Assembly (NCBI RefSeq): GCF_035573695.1
Contig: NZ_CP121694.1
Coordinates: 1,154,501-1,218,500 of the forward strand
Direction of reading: 5' to 3'
DNA: 64,000 nucleotides
Source: Metallumcola ferriviriculae
Lineage (GTDB): Bacteria > Bacillota > JADQBR01
Under the pieces are notes generated by a model. The model made no database searches. It had not been told where the DNA came from and was given only the letters and a program-made list of their open reading frames with translations. Positions 43,238 through 55,200 of this stretch are shown here, one piece after another. The first letter of the stretch is position 1. Each line of letters begins with the position of its first letter. The position numbers were made by a program, and so were the translations under genes.

Positions 43238-44618
43238 TGCAATAAAAAAGATTTCACCCCATCCTTGTTGAATATCTTTAGTGACCAAACCAAAATTATC
43301 CACAAGGTAGGTGAAATCACTAATGTATATTCGCCAAGAATGCTTATTATCCTTTGAAGAAATTTTAAATCTTCAGCCCCAAACAAAGTTGGAATTGGTT
43401 TTGTCACAAATTGACCTAAGTGATTTTGAAATAGCCTTTAAGAGAAGTAGGTTTGGTCCCAAAGGCTATGACCCAACACCAATGCTATATGCTTTAATTG
43501 CTGCGCAGCTAGAGCAAATAAGAACTGTTAAAGCTTTAGTGCAAAGGTTAAAGCAAGACCCTGTTTTTCGTTACTGCTGCTGTTTTGAAGTATGTGGCCA
43601 GGTACCTTCAGAGGCCACATTCAGCCGGTTTCTAACTAAGATTTCAGAAAGTGAGGATCTGCAAAAGCTATTTCATAAATTAGTTATCCGCGCAAAGGAA
43701 CTGAATATTATCGACGGTGAAACTGTAGCCATTGATTCAACCAAAATGGATGCTTTTGAGAGCCCTAAACCTCATAGTAAACTTACGGATAACGGTTTAA
43801 CGCCTAACTGGGGCGCCAAGCGAGATACAAACGGCAATCAAGTAAAATGGTTTGGCTGGAAACTTCATATCCTGAGTGATACCAAAAGTGAGCTGCCACT
43901 AGAAATATCCGTTACTCCGGCAAACGTATATGACGGAACTGTTGCCTTGCCGCTGATTGAAAAATTATTTGAGAGTTTTGGAGACCTCTTTAAACCCCGA
44001 TACTATGCCATGGACTCTGGATATGACTTTAATTACATCTATGATGCTATAGTAAATGACTATCAGGCTAAACCAGTTATAGCTTATAATCCACGAGGAA
44101 GCAAAAGCGCCCCCGAAGGGTTAGATAATGATTTGCAACCCATTTGTTCCGCAGGCTATAAGATGGTTTACTGGGGTACAGATGGTGACTATATCAAACT
44201 AAGATGTCCTCATGTATGCGGGAAAGTCGATTGTGTCCACGGATCTAACTGGTGTTCCAACTCTAACTACGGTTATGTTAGAAAGGTCAACTATAAAAAG
44301 GAACCCAGGTTTTATAGCTATCCGTTCAGAGGTACAGAAAAATGGCAAAGCATCTACAATCAAAGAACAGCAGTTGAACGATGTAACAGTAGACTTAAAG
44401 AATATCTCAATCTAGGAAATATCAGGGCTAAAGGGATTAAAAAAGCTCTAACCCACTGCCTCTTAAACTCAATTGCTTTAGTTGCTGGGACAATAGCAGC
44501 AAACTCAGGCCAAAGCAAACTAAAAGTTGCTTAGCACTACCTGTGGATAATTCAGTACTTTAAAAAAGAAAATATTTTAGTTATCCACAGATTAAAAGTG
44601 GGTTTAGTATTTATTGCA
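43238..44618 (+). mobile_element. IS5/IS1182-like insertion sequence, copy 2 (tentative ends)
   Basis: One transposase gene. Possible imperfect ends: TGCAATAAA...CACCC at 43238-43260 and its inverse (GTGGG...TTTATTGCA) ending 44618. The leader shares TTCACCCC, GAATATCTTTAGTGAC, AAACC and TGAAATCACT with copy 1. CTGTGGATAA (44541) and TTATCCACAG (44581) form an inverted repeat after the gene. It separates the Mn riboswitch from the exchanger gene. Confidence 0.75.
43323..44534 (+). CDS. IS5/IS1182-like DDE transposase, copy 2
   Basis: 403 residues from ATG 43323 (MYIRQECLLSFEE), which aligns with the start of copy 1 (MYILQETLFSLEE); GTG 43311 would add four residues. It has the DUF772-type N-terminal half and a DDE core: VAIDSTKMDAF (Asp1), AMDSGYDFNYI (Asp2), RTAVERCNSRLKEYLNL (Glu). 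Overall similarity to the 1815-3023 transposase is clear but far from identical, so these are two related elements and not a recent duplication. Confidence 0.92.
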   Translation: MYIRQECLLSFEEILNLQPQTKLELVLSQIDLSDFEIAFKRSRFGPKGYDPTPMLYALIAAQLEQIRTVKALVQRLKQDPVFRYCCCFEVCGQVPSEATFSRFLTKISESEDLQKLFHKLVIRAKELNIIDGETVAIDSTKMDAFESPKPHSKLTDNGLTPNWGAKRDTNGNQVKWFGWKLHILSDTKSELPLEISVTPANVYDGTVALPLIEKLFESFGDLFKPRYYAMDSGYDFNYIYDAIVNDYQAKPVIAYNPRGSKSAPEGLDNDLQPICSAGYKMVYWGTDGDYIKLRCPHVCGKVDCVHGSNWCSNSNYGYVRKVNYKKEPRFYSYPFRGTEKWQSIYNQRTAVERCNSRLKEYLNLGNIRAKGIKKALTHCLLNSIALVAGTIAANSGQSKLKVA

Positions 44619-44704
44619 TTTTTTGAACTATTTTTGAGAAGTTGCAAAAAGTTAATTATGCAATTTCCTCAGTTAGAAACAAAACCTCTTATTTGGCCAA
44701 GTAA

Positions 44705-44760
44705 GGTACAAAAAAAGAGACCTTTTACCTTGACATTATCCCTATCAAGGTAAAGGTCTC
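44705..44760 (-). terminator. Riboswitch expression-platform terminator
   Basis: Read on the minus strand, GAGACCTTTACCTTGA pairs with TCAAGGTAAAAGGTCTC, followed by TTTTTTTG. It overlaps the conserved GAGACCTTTACC part of the aptamer, the usual mutually exclusive arrangement. Confidence 0.85.
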
Positions 44761-44845
44761 GCTTTAGCTAAGCTAAGGTAGCACCGGGCTTTCCAGCCGC
44801 AATGTCGACACTACCACCAGTCTTGGTGAGCTACTCCCCTTTACA
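44748..44845 (-). ncRNA. yybP-ykoY manganese riboswitch
   Basis: On the minus strand: AAAGGGGAGTAGC, then a stem, AAGCCCGGTGCTACC, and finally GAGACCTTTACC. These are the conserved 5' and 3' segments of the yybP-ykoY aptamer, which senses Mn2+ and turns on Mn exporters. The terminator at 44705-44760 follows. The nearest downstream gene on this strand is the cation exchanger at 43148-42147, beyond the inserted element. Confidence 0.88.
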
Positions 44846-44999
44846 AACCAATATTAACTTTTCTGAACAATAATGATTATAGCATGCTCAATAAACTCTG
44901 GCAATAAAAATAACCCGAGGCAGCATAGCTAAATATGGAAATATCGGGCTCAAAGTAGATAGCAGGGCCCATCTATATTCCATTTTTCACACGAAACTA

Positions 45000-45028
45000 T
45001 TGACATTAACCTTATCTTTTGGTATATA
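45000..45028 (+). promoter_or_regulatory. Sigma-A-type promoter of htpG
   Basis: TTGACA (45000-45005), a 17-base spacer, and TATATA (45023-45028). The transcript would begin about 45035. Confidence 0.8.
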
Positions 45029-45037
45029 AAAATAGTG

Positions 45038-45064
45038 TTAGCACTCAGAAGAAGAGAATGATAG
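45038..45064 (+). promoter_or_regulatory. Degenerate CIRCE (HrcA operator) before htpG
   Basis: A perfect left arm TTAGCACTC, 9 bases, then GAATGATAG in place of GAGTGCTAA (6 of 9 match). It lies at the predicted transcription start. HrcA binding is plausible but may be weak. Confidence 0.55.
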
Positions 45065-45104
45065 AATTAAAGGAACTGCTGAAAATTAAGAGGAGGAGAT
45101 TCAT

Positions 45105-46982
45105 TTGACTAAAAAACAGTTTAGAGCTGAATCTAAAAGATTGTTGGATTTGATGGTCAACTCTATTTATACCAACAAGGAAATCTTTTTAAGGGAACTA
45201 ATTTCCAATGCCAGTGACGCCATCGATAAAATTTATTACAAGGCTTTAACAGATGATTCTTTAAGCTTTAATAAAGAAGACTATTACATCGAAGTAGCTG
45301 CCGATAAGGATAACAGAATATTGAAGGTATCCGATACTGGTATTGGCATGACAAAACAAGAACTGGAGGAAAATCTGGGAGTAATTGCAAACAGTGGCTC
45401 ATTGGCATTTAAAGCAGAAAACGCAGGAAAAGATGGCCATGACATTATCGGACAGTTTGGAGTGGGATTTTATTCGGTTTTTATGGTTGCAGAAGTGGTA
45501 ACTGTGATAAGCAGAGCATTGGGCAGTAATGAGGCTTATAAATGGGAATCAAAGGGTGCGGACGGTTACAACATTGAGCAGTGTGAAAAGAGCACAGTGG
45601 GCACCGATGTTATTCTTAAGATTAAAGAGACTACGGCAGATGAGAATTTTGACGAGTATTTAGAGGAATATCAGTTAAAATCCACTATTAAGAAATATTC
45701 CGATTTTATCAGGTACCCGATAAGAATGGAAGTTAGTGGGACAAGATTGAAGGAAGGCAGTGACAAGGAATACGAGGAATACAGCGAAGAGCAGGTCATC
45801 AATAGTATGGTACCTCTTTGGAAAAAGAACAAAAACGAGCTTAGTCAGGAAGATTATGACAACTTCTATGCAGAAAAACGCTATGGCTTTGACAAGCCGA
45901 TAACACATATTCACATAAGTGCCGAAGGTACGGTCAGTTACAAAGCAATTTTATATATTCCGGAAACAATGCCATACGATTTCTACACAAAAGAATATGA
46001 AAAAGGCTTGGAGTTATATGCAAACGGTGTTTTGATTATGAATAAGTGTGCAGATCTGCTGCCTGACTATTTTAGCTTCGTCAAAGGAATGGTGGATTCA
46101 GAAGATTTGTCTCTTAACATTTCCAGGGAGATGCTGCAGCACGACAGACAGTTGAAACTTATCGCTAAAAATATCAAGACTAAAATCAAGAATGAATTAG
46201 AAAAGATTTTACAAAATGATAGAGAGAAGTATGAAGAGTTCTACAAATCCTTTGGCAGACAGCTAAAATATGGAGTCTACAGTGAATTTGGGAGCAACAA
46301 GGATATTTTGCAGGACTTACTGATGTTTCATTCGTCAAAAGAACAAAAACTTGTCACTTTAGACGAATATGTATCCAGAATGTCTGAAGAACAAAAATAC
46401 ATTTACTATGCCTCGGGAGAATCAATTGAAAGAATTGAGAAACTGCCACAAACAGAACTTGTTTCAGATAAAGGCTATGAAATCTTATACTTTGCTGATG
46501 ATATTGACGAATTTGCTATCAGTATTTTAAGTTCCTATAAAGACAAGGAATTTAGATCGGTTTCTAGCGGTGACTTGGGTCTTGACACCGAGCAAGACAT
46601 AGATCCCTCTGACGCGGATAAGGGCAACGAAAAATTATTTGATCAGATGAAAGATATCCTGTCAAACAAAATAAAGGCTGTTAGGGCCTCAAAAAGATTA
46701 AAGAATCATCCGGTATGTCTCTCAAACGATGGTGAACTAAGCATAGAAATGGAGAAAGTATTAAAATCTATGCCCAATAATCAAAATGTGCAAGCAGACA
46801 AGGTTTTGGAAATTAATCTAAATCACGAAGTGTTTCAAATACTAGAGGAAGCTTACGAAAAAGATGAGGATAAGTTTAAGCTGTATACAGGTCTGCTGTA
46901 TAATCAAGCATTACTTATTGAAGGGTTGCCGATAGATGATCCGGTGGAATTTACAAACAATATCTGTAAAATAATGGTCTAG
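45105..46982 (+). CDS. htpG: Chaperone HtpG (bacterial Hsp90)
   Basis: 625-residue ATP-dependent chaperone. The N-terminal GHKL ATPase includes [27 protein letters not shown] and [16 protein letters not shown]. The middle domain has [16 protein letters not shown] and the catalytic-loop Arg region [15 protein letters not shown]. The C-terminal dimerisation domain ends [15 protein letters not shown]... It starts at TTG 45105, behind AGGAGGAGA. The gene is monocistronic with its own promoter and terminator; the operator-like sequence suggests heat-shock control. Confidence 0.97.
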   Translation: MTKKQFRAESKRLLDLMVNSIYTNKEIFLRELISNASDAIDKIYYKALTDDSLSFNKEDYYIEVAADKDNRILKVSDTGIGMTKQELEENLGVIANSGSLAFKAENAGKDGHDIIGQFGVGFYSVFMVAEVVTVISRALGSNEAYKWESKGADGYNIEQCEKSTVGTDVILKIKETTADENFDEYLEEYQLKSTIKKYSDFIRYPIRMEVSGTRLKEGSDKEYEEYSEEQVINSMVPLWKKNKNELSQEDYDNFYAEKRYGFDKPITHIHISAEGTVSYKAILYIPETMPYDFYTKEYEKGLELYANGVLIMNKCADLLPDYFSFVKGMVDSEDLSLNISREMLQHDRQLKLIAKNIKTKIKNELEKILQNDREKYEEFYKSFGRQLKYGVYSEFGSNKDILQDLLMFHSSKEQKLVTLDEYVSRMSEEQKYIYYASGESIERIEKLPQTELVSDKGYEILYFADDIDEFAISILSSYKDKEFRSVSSGDLGLDTEQDIDPSDADKGNEKLFDQMKDILSNKIKAVRASKRLKNHPVCLSNDGELSIEMEKVLKSMPNNQNVQADKVLEINLNHEVFQILEEAYEKDEDKFKLYTGLLYNQALLIEGLPIDDPVEFTNNICKIMV

Positions 46983-46984
46983 GC

Positions 46985-47028
46985 AAAAGCCGCTTTCAAG
47001 CCTTAGTGCTTGAAAGCGGCTTTTCCTT
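46985..47028 (+). terminator. Terminator after htpG
   Basis: AAAAGCCGCTTTCAAG pairs with CTTGAAAGCGGCTTTT (16 bp). The 270 bases from here to the next gene hold nothing else recognisable. Confidence 0.93.
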
Positions 47029-47300
47029 CTTCTGAGACATCGGTGGGTCATACCGCCATATAAGAATTATCTTCTAGCCTTGTTACTCGTCACGAGACAA
47101 CTCCTAGGGAAGGGAAATTAATCCAGGATAAATTGAAGGAATATTGTGAAAATTGTAGAATTGTGTAGAAGAAAAAGGAATGATTTGCGTAGCTAAGTAA
47201 CGCTCGGGTTAGCTGAATAGCGCCTTAAGTGGTATTAATAAAATACCAGTAATTAATCAGGGAGCTAAGTATTAGGCGAAAGCATGAATGGGGGTATAGA

Positions 47301-48707
47301 ATGAATGTTGCTATTTGCATTTACTTATTGCTAGTGGTTCTTTTGGGAATAGTGGGTATTTTAAAAACAAAGACATTTGAGGACCACGTGGTTGCCAACA
47401 GGGAGCTGCCTTGGGGAATTGCAGCCTTAAGCATAGCTGCTACTTTAATTGGGACGGGAGCGACCTTGGGTGTAGGAGAAATGGCCTACAAAATAGGGAT
47501 TTCCTCCATGTTATATCCGACAATTTTAGGTGTCTCGTTATTAGTTTCGATGTTTGTCGCGGCTGCTCGTTTTCGAGCATCAAACTGTTACACGATACCT
47601 GAACTTCTGTCTGCGGATTATGGTGAAACCTCACGTTACGTGTTGGCTGTAGCGACAATCTTGCGTTGGGTTGGGCCGACAGCAGCTCAATTTCTCGCCG
47701 CCGGGGTAGTATTAACAAGTATCACGGGCTGGGATTTAACTATTACAATTATAGTTAGTGCTTGTGTTATTCTCTTTTATACAATATTGGGAGGCATGTG
47801 GTCGGCCTCAATTACGGATGCACTTCAAGTGATTGTAATTTATATAGCCTTAGTATTGCTGTCTACGTTGACTATAAAAGAGTTTGGCGGAATGTCGCAA
47901 CTATTAAGTAAACTACCATCAGAGTTCTCATCTTGGACTAACGTCGGAATTGTGCCACTGACGTCCTGGCTGGGAGGACTTATTTCTCTTGGTTTTGTCA
48001 GCCAGCCATGGTTACAACGTTGTGCATCTGTGACAACGCCTAAGAATGCAGTAAAAGCGGGGATTTTAGCAGGACTCTTAGTGTTGCCGGTAGGTTTACT
48101 ATCAGCCTATGTTGGAGTGTTGGCTAGGGTTCAGTTACCTGGCTTAGATGCAAAAGCTGCAGTGCCAGCGGTGATTATGAATACCTTTTCTCCTTTTGTT
48201 GCGGGTATTTTTGTGGCATCTATCATTGCTGCTGCTATGTCGTGCGCCGATTCTTGGATCCATTCCTCCGCAACGTTAATGGTAAAAGACATCTATTTGA
48301 GGATTAAGCCTAATGCCTCTTCAAAGGAAGTTTATAGAATGACGGTTTATTCGACAATTTTTGTCGGTATTCTTGCTTTGGTTTTGGCCTTGATGTGGAA
48401 GGGTGGTATTATCATGTTGGTAATGTTTACTGGTGTATGGTCATCTGTAATTTACATTGGTCCATTATTGGTATCTTGGTTCCTTCCTATTAAATTAAAG
48501 CCGAGAGTAGGTTTAGGTATTATGCTGTTTTTATTAGTGTTGGGACCAGTTTTACTATTTTCGCCGAATTATATCTTTAAAGTTCACCCTAACTTTTCAT
48601 TAGCTATCATTGCTTTAGCTGTCACAGTTATTTCCTTATTAATCCCCGGTGCCACATATTCAGATCATAAAGAAACAGTCTACGATCAAAGTGAAGTTGA
48701 AGCATAA
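47301..48707 (+). CDS. Sodium:solute symporter (SSS family)
   Basis: 468-residue membrane protein with about 13 hydrophobic segments. It starts with a short helix and then FEDHVVANRELPWGIAALSIAATLIGTGATLGVGEMAY, the Na+-site region of SSS transporters. WVGPTAAQFLAAGVVL and YTILGGMWSASITDALQ are family motifs; FVSQPWLQRCASVTTPKNA and AAAMSCADSWIHSSATLMVKDIY form the later conserved blocks. The substrate is unknown (proline, pantothenate, acetate or other). ATG 47301 follows GGGGGTATAGA. It appears monocistronic, with a terminator at 48838. Confidence 0.9.
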   Translation: MNVAICIYLLLVVLLGIVGILKTKTFEDHVVANRELPWGIAALSIAATLIGTGATLGVGEMAYKIGISSMLYPTILGVSLLVSMFVAAARFRASNCYTIPELLSADYGETSRYVLAVATILRWVGPTAAQFLAAGVVLTSITGWDLTITIIVSACVILFYTILGGMWSASITDALQVIVIYIALVLLSTLTIKEFGGMSQLLSKLPSEFSSWTNVGIVPLTSWLGGLISLGFVSQPWLQRCASVTTPKNAVKAGILAGLLVLPVGLLSAYVGVLARVQLPGLDAKAAVPAVIMNTFSPFVAGIFVASIIAAAMSCADSWIHSSATLMVKDIYLRIKPNASSKEVYRMTVYSTIFVGILALVLALMWKGGIIMLVMFTGVWSSVIYIGPLLVSWFLPIKLKPRVGLGIMLFLLVLGPVLLFSPNYIFKVHPNFSLAIIALAVTVISLLIPGATYSDHKETVYDQSEVEA

Positions 48708-48837
48708 GTTACTTACTTGAACAGAGAGTCCCATGGCTGGCTAAAAAGCTAAATCCGGATTAACAATAAAATATTACCCGAATGTCCCAACAAGGGGGAC
48801 GGTTCCTTTCTAGCTATGAATTAGGCGGATGCTTTTA

Positions 48838-48876
48838 GGCCATTAATATTTTGTTAAATATTAATGGCCTTTTTTA
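48838..48876 (+). terminator. Terminator after the SSS symporter gene
   Basis: GGCCATTAATATTT pairs with AAATATTAATGGCC around TTGT, followed by TTTTTTT. Confidence 0.93.
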
Positions 48877-49032
48877 GTCACCCGGCATGGCTCAGTCTGA
48901 TCATATTCATAAAAAACGACCTAATACGACAAATTTTTAGCAAATAATAGCAGGTATACCTAATAATGTGTTGAATAAAATACTTGTTTGTTAATTTTTG
49001 TCGTAGTTTCCAAGGTGTACTTACTTTGTAAA

Positions 49033-49122
49033 ACGATAAGGCAAACCTGCTGAAAGGCAGGGGCGCAAAACCGAGGGCCTAAGACTTCTATCATGGGGTT
49101 ATGGTAGCCGGCTGCCAAGGAG
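49033..49122 (+). ncRNA. c-di-GMP-I (GEMM) riboswitch
   Basis: Conserved pieces in order: AAGGCAAACC, a CCTGC/GCAGG hairpin with a GAAA-containing loop, GGGGCGCAAAACC, GGGCCTAAG, and the final GGTAGCCGGCTGCC. Together they match the GEMM-I aptamer. It lies 130 bases upstream of the giant SLH surface protein, with a T8 run at 49130-49137. The ligand could instead be cGAMP (a GEMM-Ib variant); the default reading is c-di-GMP. Confidence 0.87.
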
Positions 49123-49253
49123 GTACTGTTTTTTTTATGCTTTTTTTACACCATTAATTTTTTACCTAGGCTAAACAATCGAAGCGATTTTTGCTATCGG
49201 AAATGCATCACTACATTATGACAGCATAACTAATCATATTTGGGGGTATCAAC

Positions 49254-52200
49254 ATGAAAAAATGGACAGGGACAAGAATCTTAGCTGTGGCGCTATGTGT
49301 TGCGTTGCTATTGCCGTACACCGCTTTTGCTATCAATAGTGGCGATGGCGATTTATCGAAAGGGACGACGGTTATTACCGAATTGCTGCCGCTTGATGAT
49401 ACGGTACTGAAGCAAACCGTCGCGTATGACACCCCGGTAGAGGCCTTGGCCCTGCCCGATACACTAAACGTCAAGGGTTATGTCTATGATGGAACGGTGA
49501 CTGAACCTGTGTCTGAGACCATGACCATTGAAAGTGTAGGCTGGACGTCAAAACCAAAATATGATGGTGCTGCGGGAGAATATCTGTTTTTGCCTGAGCT
49601 AACGGCCTATTCCGTTGACACTGATACCGTGCCAAGCATTTTACTAACGGTAGCCAACCAGGAAGTAAAATCGGTCGCTGGCGATATCTATAACATTGAA
49701 AACAATGTAGAATCGGTTACTAGCGATACATATAACACTGAAGATAATGTGGAAACGGTCATTGATGAGATATATAACATAAAAGATACTATTGACTTGG
49801 AAGCCATGAAAGCAGGTTTGGAGGAAAACCCCAAACCGATGACCTTAGATGATGCAATGGCAAGCTATGAAGTGCAGCCTATGCTAGATACCAAAGAGCA
49901 GACCTTTAAATCCACTGCGTTTATGACCCAAAGCTTCTTTACTATTAATTCAGTGCCGGTTACCACTTATCCGGATACCATTGTGGTAGGAAATGATAAC
50001 GATAATAATGCTCATACCGGTGTGTCCGATGGCGATATGGATTCAATTATGTTTGGCTGGACGACAAACTATCCGATAGAGTTTTCCTTTACCCTGAATA
50101 ATCTGCCTACGGAAAGTGCCTATATTGCTATTAAGGCTTATGATGTAGACGAGGAGTCCGGTGAGAAGGATTATGTGTTTATCAATGACGCCCCTGCCGG
50201 GTCGGGTTCAGCAGGAGCATCCATTGGGAATTTGTCCGGTAACAATGGTATTTGGAATACTACTGTGCTGCAAATTCCATTGTCCAAGCTGAGATTAGGC
50301 GAAAACTACGTTTCTATTAACATTTCCCCCGGCTGGATTGTCATTGTTGACTGGGCCCAGCTAATACTGGACGGTGGTGCGGTGGATACAAATATCTCCA
50401 ACTATTCTATCCAGTTGGACGATGCGGTGCAAAACGGCAGCAACGTGGAAATTGCTTCAACAGTTAACATTGAACAAAGTGGATCGACAGATTACTACAC
50501 AGAGTATACGCTGAATAATGAGGCCGGAGATAACCTTGACACCTATTTCGGCAGTGCCGTCAGTGAGGAATCCGCTTCCCTGGCCATGCCGCTAAATTCA
50601 CCTACTGGTACTTACACTGTCACCGGGTTAATTAAGGACAAGGCAACTGAAACCATCAAAGCCAGCGATAGAATTACCTTTGAATTTGAAAGCGGTAAGG
50701 TGCCGGTATTTGGAGTAAGGATTGACCATACACTTTCGCCGTCCACTTTGACTAACGGGAGTGTCGCTATCCAGCTTGCAGTGGAAAATGTTGACCCCAC
50801 GGTTATCAAGGATGTACAGGTATGGTATGGAAGCGCCAATATTACCGGCAGCACCAACGGCAGCATTACTACGGCGCATCAGACTGTTGGCGAAAACGGG
50901 ACTTATGCCTTTGCAGCGAAATATATATTGAATGGTGAGCCGCGAATAACTAATTACAAGGTTACGGTATCAAATATCGACAAGGTCGCACCTACTATTA
51001 ACGCTAGTGATGTTTCCGTTATGGAGGATGTGGAGGACGCTACTGTAACTGCTGCTATTAATAGCGCCATTACCGTCAGTGATGACGTTTCGCTTCCAAA
51101 GGATCCTTACACTATATCATCCATTAGCGGTTTTTCATCAACTCTGGCAGATAAAACTGTCACCATTACCGCGCAGGATACGGCGGGTAACGAAACGACC
51201 AGTAGCATTACCCTCTCGGTTGTACCCAAGCCGCTGCAGCTTACCCAGCATGACGTAACTGTAAATGAGGCGGCACTGACTGCCTCCCTGTCTGGGGTGC
51301 TCGATTATACCGGCGGACTTAATATTACCGAAAGCGGCTTTGTCTGGGGGATTTCTCAAAAACCCACCTACGAAGTGAACAGCGGCAAAACATCCGTGGC
51401 CGGAGCATTGAATAAGGGGGGCAGCATTAGTGCTGTGGCAGCAAGTCTTGTCCCAGGCGTGAATTATTATGTTCGTGTTTTTGTTAAAGCGGATGGTATC
51501 TATTACTACAGCGACCAGAAGAGCTTTGGCATCGGCGCGCCGCAGTACGGCAGTTTCAGCGTGAGTGCTGATGCAGGGGTTATACCTGCCGGCGGCGGCA
51601 CCGCGGTATTTACCGTCAGCCGCCCTTCCAATCAAACTGAAGGCAGCCAAGTTGTTTATTTCCGCACTGCTAACGGTACGGCTATCGGCGGCGTACATTT
51701 TGCGCATAAAAATGGTACTTTGACCTTTGCGGAAGGCGAATATTCGAAGTCGGTTGAGGTAACTGTCAGTGGCGTTTCTAGGGAGTATGGGGGTAACCCT
51801 GCCACTACCTATCAAAATGCAGCACGTAGTTTCTATTTGGAACTATATAAAGTAGCAGGCGGGGCGACTGTTCAGACAAACCGGGCGAAAAAAACTATTG
51901 CTTTGGACAGCTCTAAGCAGGTTGCTGCAGAATCCTTTAATCAATATAACGCAGTTGGTGAAATAAACGGCGGAGATTATTTTATCCGAGACGACGGATA
52001 CACATCAAATGCAGGTGCAAAAGATACCGTTAGTTTTACTAAAGTAAATAATACAGGTACCGCTTATTTAGATGCCGTAGCAGACCATTACGCACTGAAG
52101 TTTGACCTGACACTTTCTGAAGATGACGACGGCTACCAGTGGATACAAGTGTTTGAGGATTCTGAGTTATATTTCGGTAAACTTGAACATAATGCAGGGA

Positions 52201-55200
52201 GCTGGGATTCGACAACCGAAACCTATACATTTCCTATGACTACCGATGGCGAAGCGATGGCGGTTTATCCAAGCTCATGTCTGACCGAGTACCGCGGGAC
52301 ACTGACCGATGGAAACAAAGCTGTTAACATCGGTAAAAGAAAAACTGTCTATGTGCAGTATGATGCTGAAGGCGACGGTGATGATGATTGGTATAAGAAA
52401 CATTTTGCACCCTCCATCCGTGCCATTGACACCACAGAGCCGCAGCTTATCGCAATTGCACCGATGGCGGGCGGCACGTACAGTTATGGGGATGAGGTTT
52501 ACGTGAGCCTTATCTTTAATGAAGTAATCGGCAGTGCTTCCGGCGTAACCATCAATACAAACCTTTCAGATACACCCTTTAGCTACGTGGAAGGTGTCGG
52601 TACCAATGTACTGGTATTTAAGGGCACCGTGGACAAAGACGACCAAAACTTCACGTCTGTTGACGTAACTGCTGTTAATAACAGCAGCAGTATTAGGGAT
52701 TTGGCGGATTATGCCGGGGCGGCTTCGGGAGGCACAGCCGGCGGCACAGGGATTGACGCCAATACCATTCGCCCGACTATCAGCTTCTCAGGCAGCAGCA
52801 CAGGCACTTTGCCTAAACATACTGCTGTAACCACCATTGGCTCCGCTGTTTCTGCTAAGTACGCTTGGTCGAGCAGCACGACGATGCCGGTTTCCGGTTG
52901 GATGGATTTTTCCAGTGCGGCAGGCGGCACCTTATCGGAAAGCTTGGCGAATGGAACACTCTACCTTCATGTATTGGCAACGCACTCAAACGGCAACACT
53001 CGCTGGGAATATCAAGCATTTAGTTTCCAACAGCCAACCATAGAGGTAACGGTTGATAACAGTGCATGGGCGCAGGTCCGTAATATTAATCTGGTAGTTT
53101 CAAACAGTGCCAATGCACAGGTGAATATTTCTATGACCGGTGCCGGAACAGGTACTTATACCGGCAGCCAAACCGTTAATGTGACCGCTAACGGCACTTA
53201 CGCATTTACGCTAACTGACGATTACGGCAGCAAAATCGTTGAAAGAGTGGATGTGTCTAGACTGGATCGCACACAGCCAGTTATAACTATCGATGAATAT
53301 GGCAATACCGGAACAAGCTATAACTCACTGGATTTCGGCACTTCTGTCACGGATGAAGCTGGTGGGTCCGGGATTGCTGACCTACAGTACGTCTGGACGA
53401 ATAGTACAACTGTGCCGTCAACCGGTTGGAAATCAATGGATGTTGGTGGTGGAGCAATTCCCACTTATAACACAGTGGGAACGGCTTATCTTCATGTAAA
53501 GGCTGTGGATAATGCTGGGAATATCGCTTATGCCCACTCGCAAGGGAATACAGTGGCGGATAACACGCCACCGGTTATTGAAGCAACGGGTGCTACTTTG
53601 TCCGCATGGCAGCAGGGAGATGTAACGTTAGACTATACTGTAAAACAGGCTAGTGCGGATATTAGCTTTATAGATGCCGCGGGAACAGTGATGCAGGGTG
53701 CGAACTTGCCTACCGGCTATCCGCACACCGGCAGTGTCAGTGTTAGTAAAAATGGTCTCTACACGTTTACAGTGATAGACAAAAACGGCTTAAGCGATAC
53801 ACAAAATATTGTGGTAAATTTCATAGATAACGAAGCTCCTGATGTATCGTTCGGTTACGATGCCGGTAATACCGCTGCCAGCTGGGCACAGAACAAAACA
53901 GTGACGGTAACCGCCAACGATAAAACAAGTCCTGTAGTGGACGCAAGTGGAACTGTCACGGGCTACGACGGCAGCGGAGTGGCTGCAGTGCAATGGAAAA
54001 GAGGTGCTGATGGCACCTATGCGGCAATTACCAACGGCGGCAGCTTTGTTGCAGACCAAAATGCCACCTATTATATTAAAGTGACTGATGCAGTGGGTAA
54101 CAGTACGCAGTATGCCCTGCCCATCAGCGGCATTGACTCATTAGCCCCTGCGGTTAGTGTTACAACACCGGCAGGATGGCAGGACACCGTATATAATGCT
54201 ATAGTGGTTTATTCTGATGACTATAGCGGCATTGCTTCAGCAAAATATGCCATCGCGGACAACACGGACGTAACCCCCGCCGGGCTTTCGGACTTGCCGG
54301 CAAGCGGCGGCACTGTAATGGTATCAGCTGAAGGAAGCAACTATATCTATTATCAGGTGACGGATAAAGCGGGCAACGTAACTTCCGCATGGGCGGATGC
54401 AATCAATATTGACACCGCCGCCCCGGTCCTCACCGTGTCCGCTAACCAAGGCACGGCAGACGGGGATGCATATAATTCCGGGGACTGGACAAACGAGGAT
54501 GTAGTATTCACTTTAGGAAACAGTGTGACGCAGCTTTCAGGAACCACATATCAGGTAAGCATCGGCGGCGGCACGTGGCAGCCTGTCACTGGAAATACCT
54601 TTACAATTTCTAGCGACACCAACACCACCTATCAGTTCAAGGCGGTGAGCGGCAGCGGCATAGAAAGCGGGGCCAGCGGCTATACAGTCAAAATTGACAA
54701 ATCAGCACCGGTGGACGTATCTATCAACGGGGCTTCGGACATATGGCAAAACCAGGATGTTACGCTTACGGTTTCTGGAGATGATATTGAAAGCGAGATT
54801 AGGGAGTATTATTTTTCCATAGATGGCGGTATGAACTGGAGTACGGCTCAAGCATGGGGTGCGGGCGGCACAAATCAGTTTACTATTTCTACAGACGGTG
54901 ACTATACTAATAAAGTAAAAGTAAAGCTGATAAATCATGCCGGCATAGAAACAGAAAGTAGCGTATACACCGTGAAACTTGATAAGATAACGCCCGTCTT
55001 CACCGTGTCTGCTAACCAAGGTGCGGCAAATGGTGAAACTTATAATTCCGGGGACTGGACAAACGAGGATGTAGTATTCACTTTAGGAAACAGCGTGACG
55101 CAGCTTTCAGGAACCACATACCAGGTAAACATCGGTGGCGGGGCTTGGCAGCCCGTTACTGGAAATGTCTACACAATCTCTGCCGACACCAATACTACCT

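Noticed and set aside
49138-49158. Mini-ORF MLFLHH after AAGGAGG between riboswitch and adhesin
   Set aside because: Only six codons and arises from T-rich DNA; a leader peptide cannot be supported from sequence alone.
51138-51815. 225-codon minus-strand ORF inside the adhesin gene
   Set aside because: It lies wholly within the adhesin frame, is Arg/Ser-rich without family motifs and has no ribosome site; a shadow of the GC-richer coding strand.
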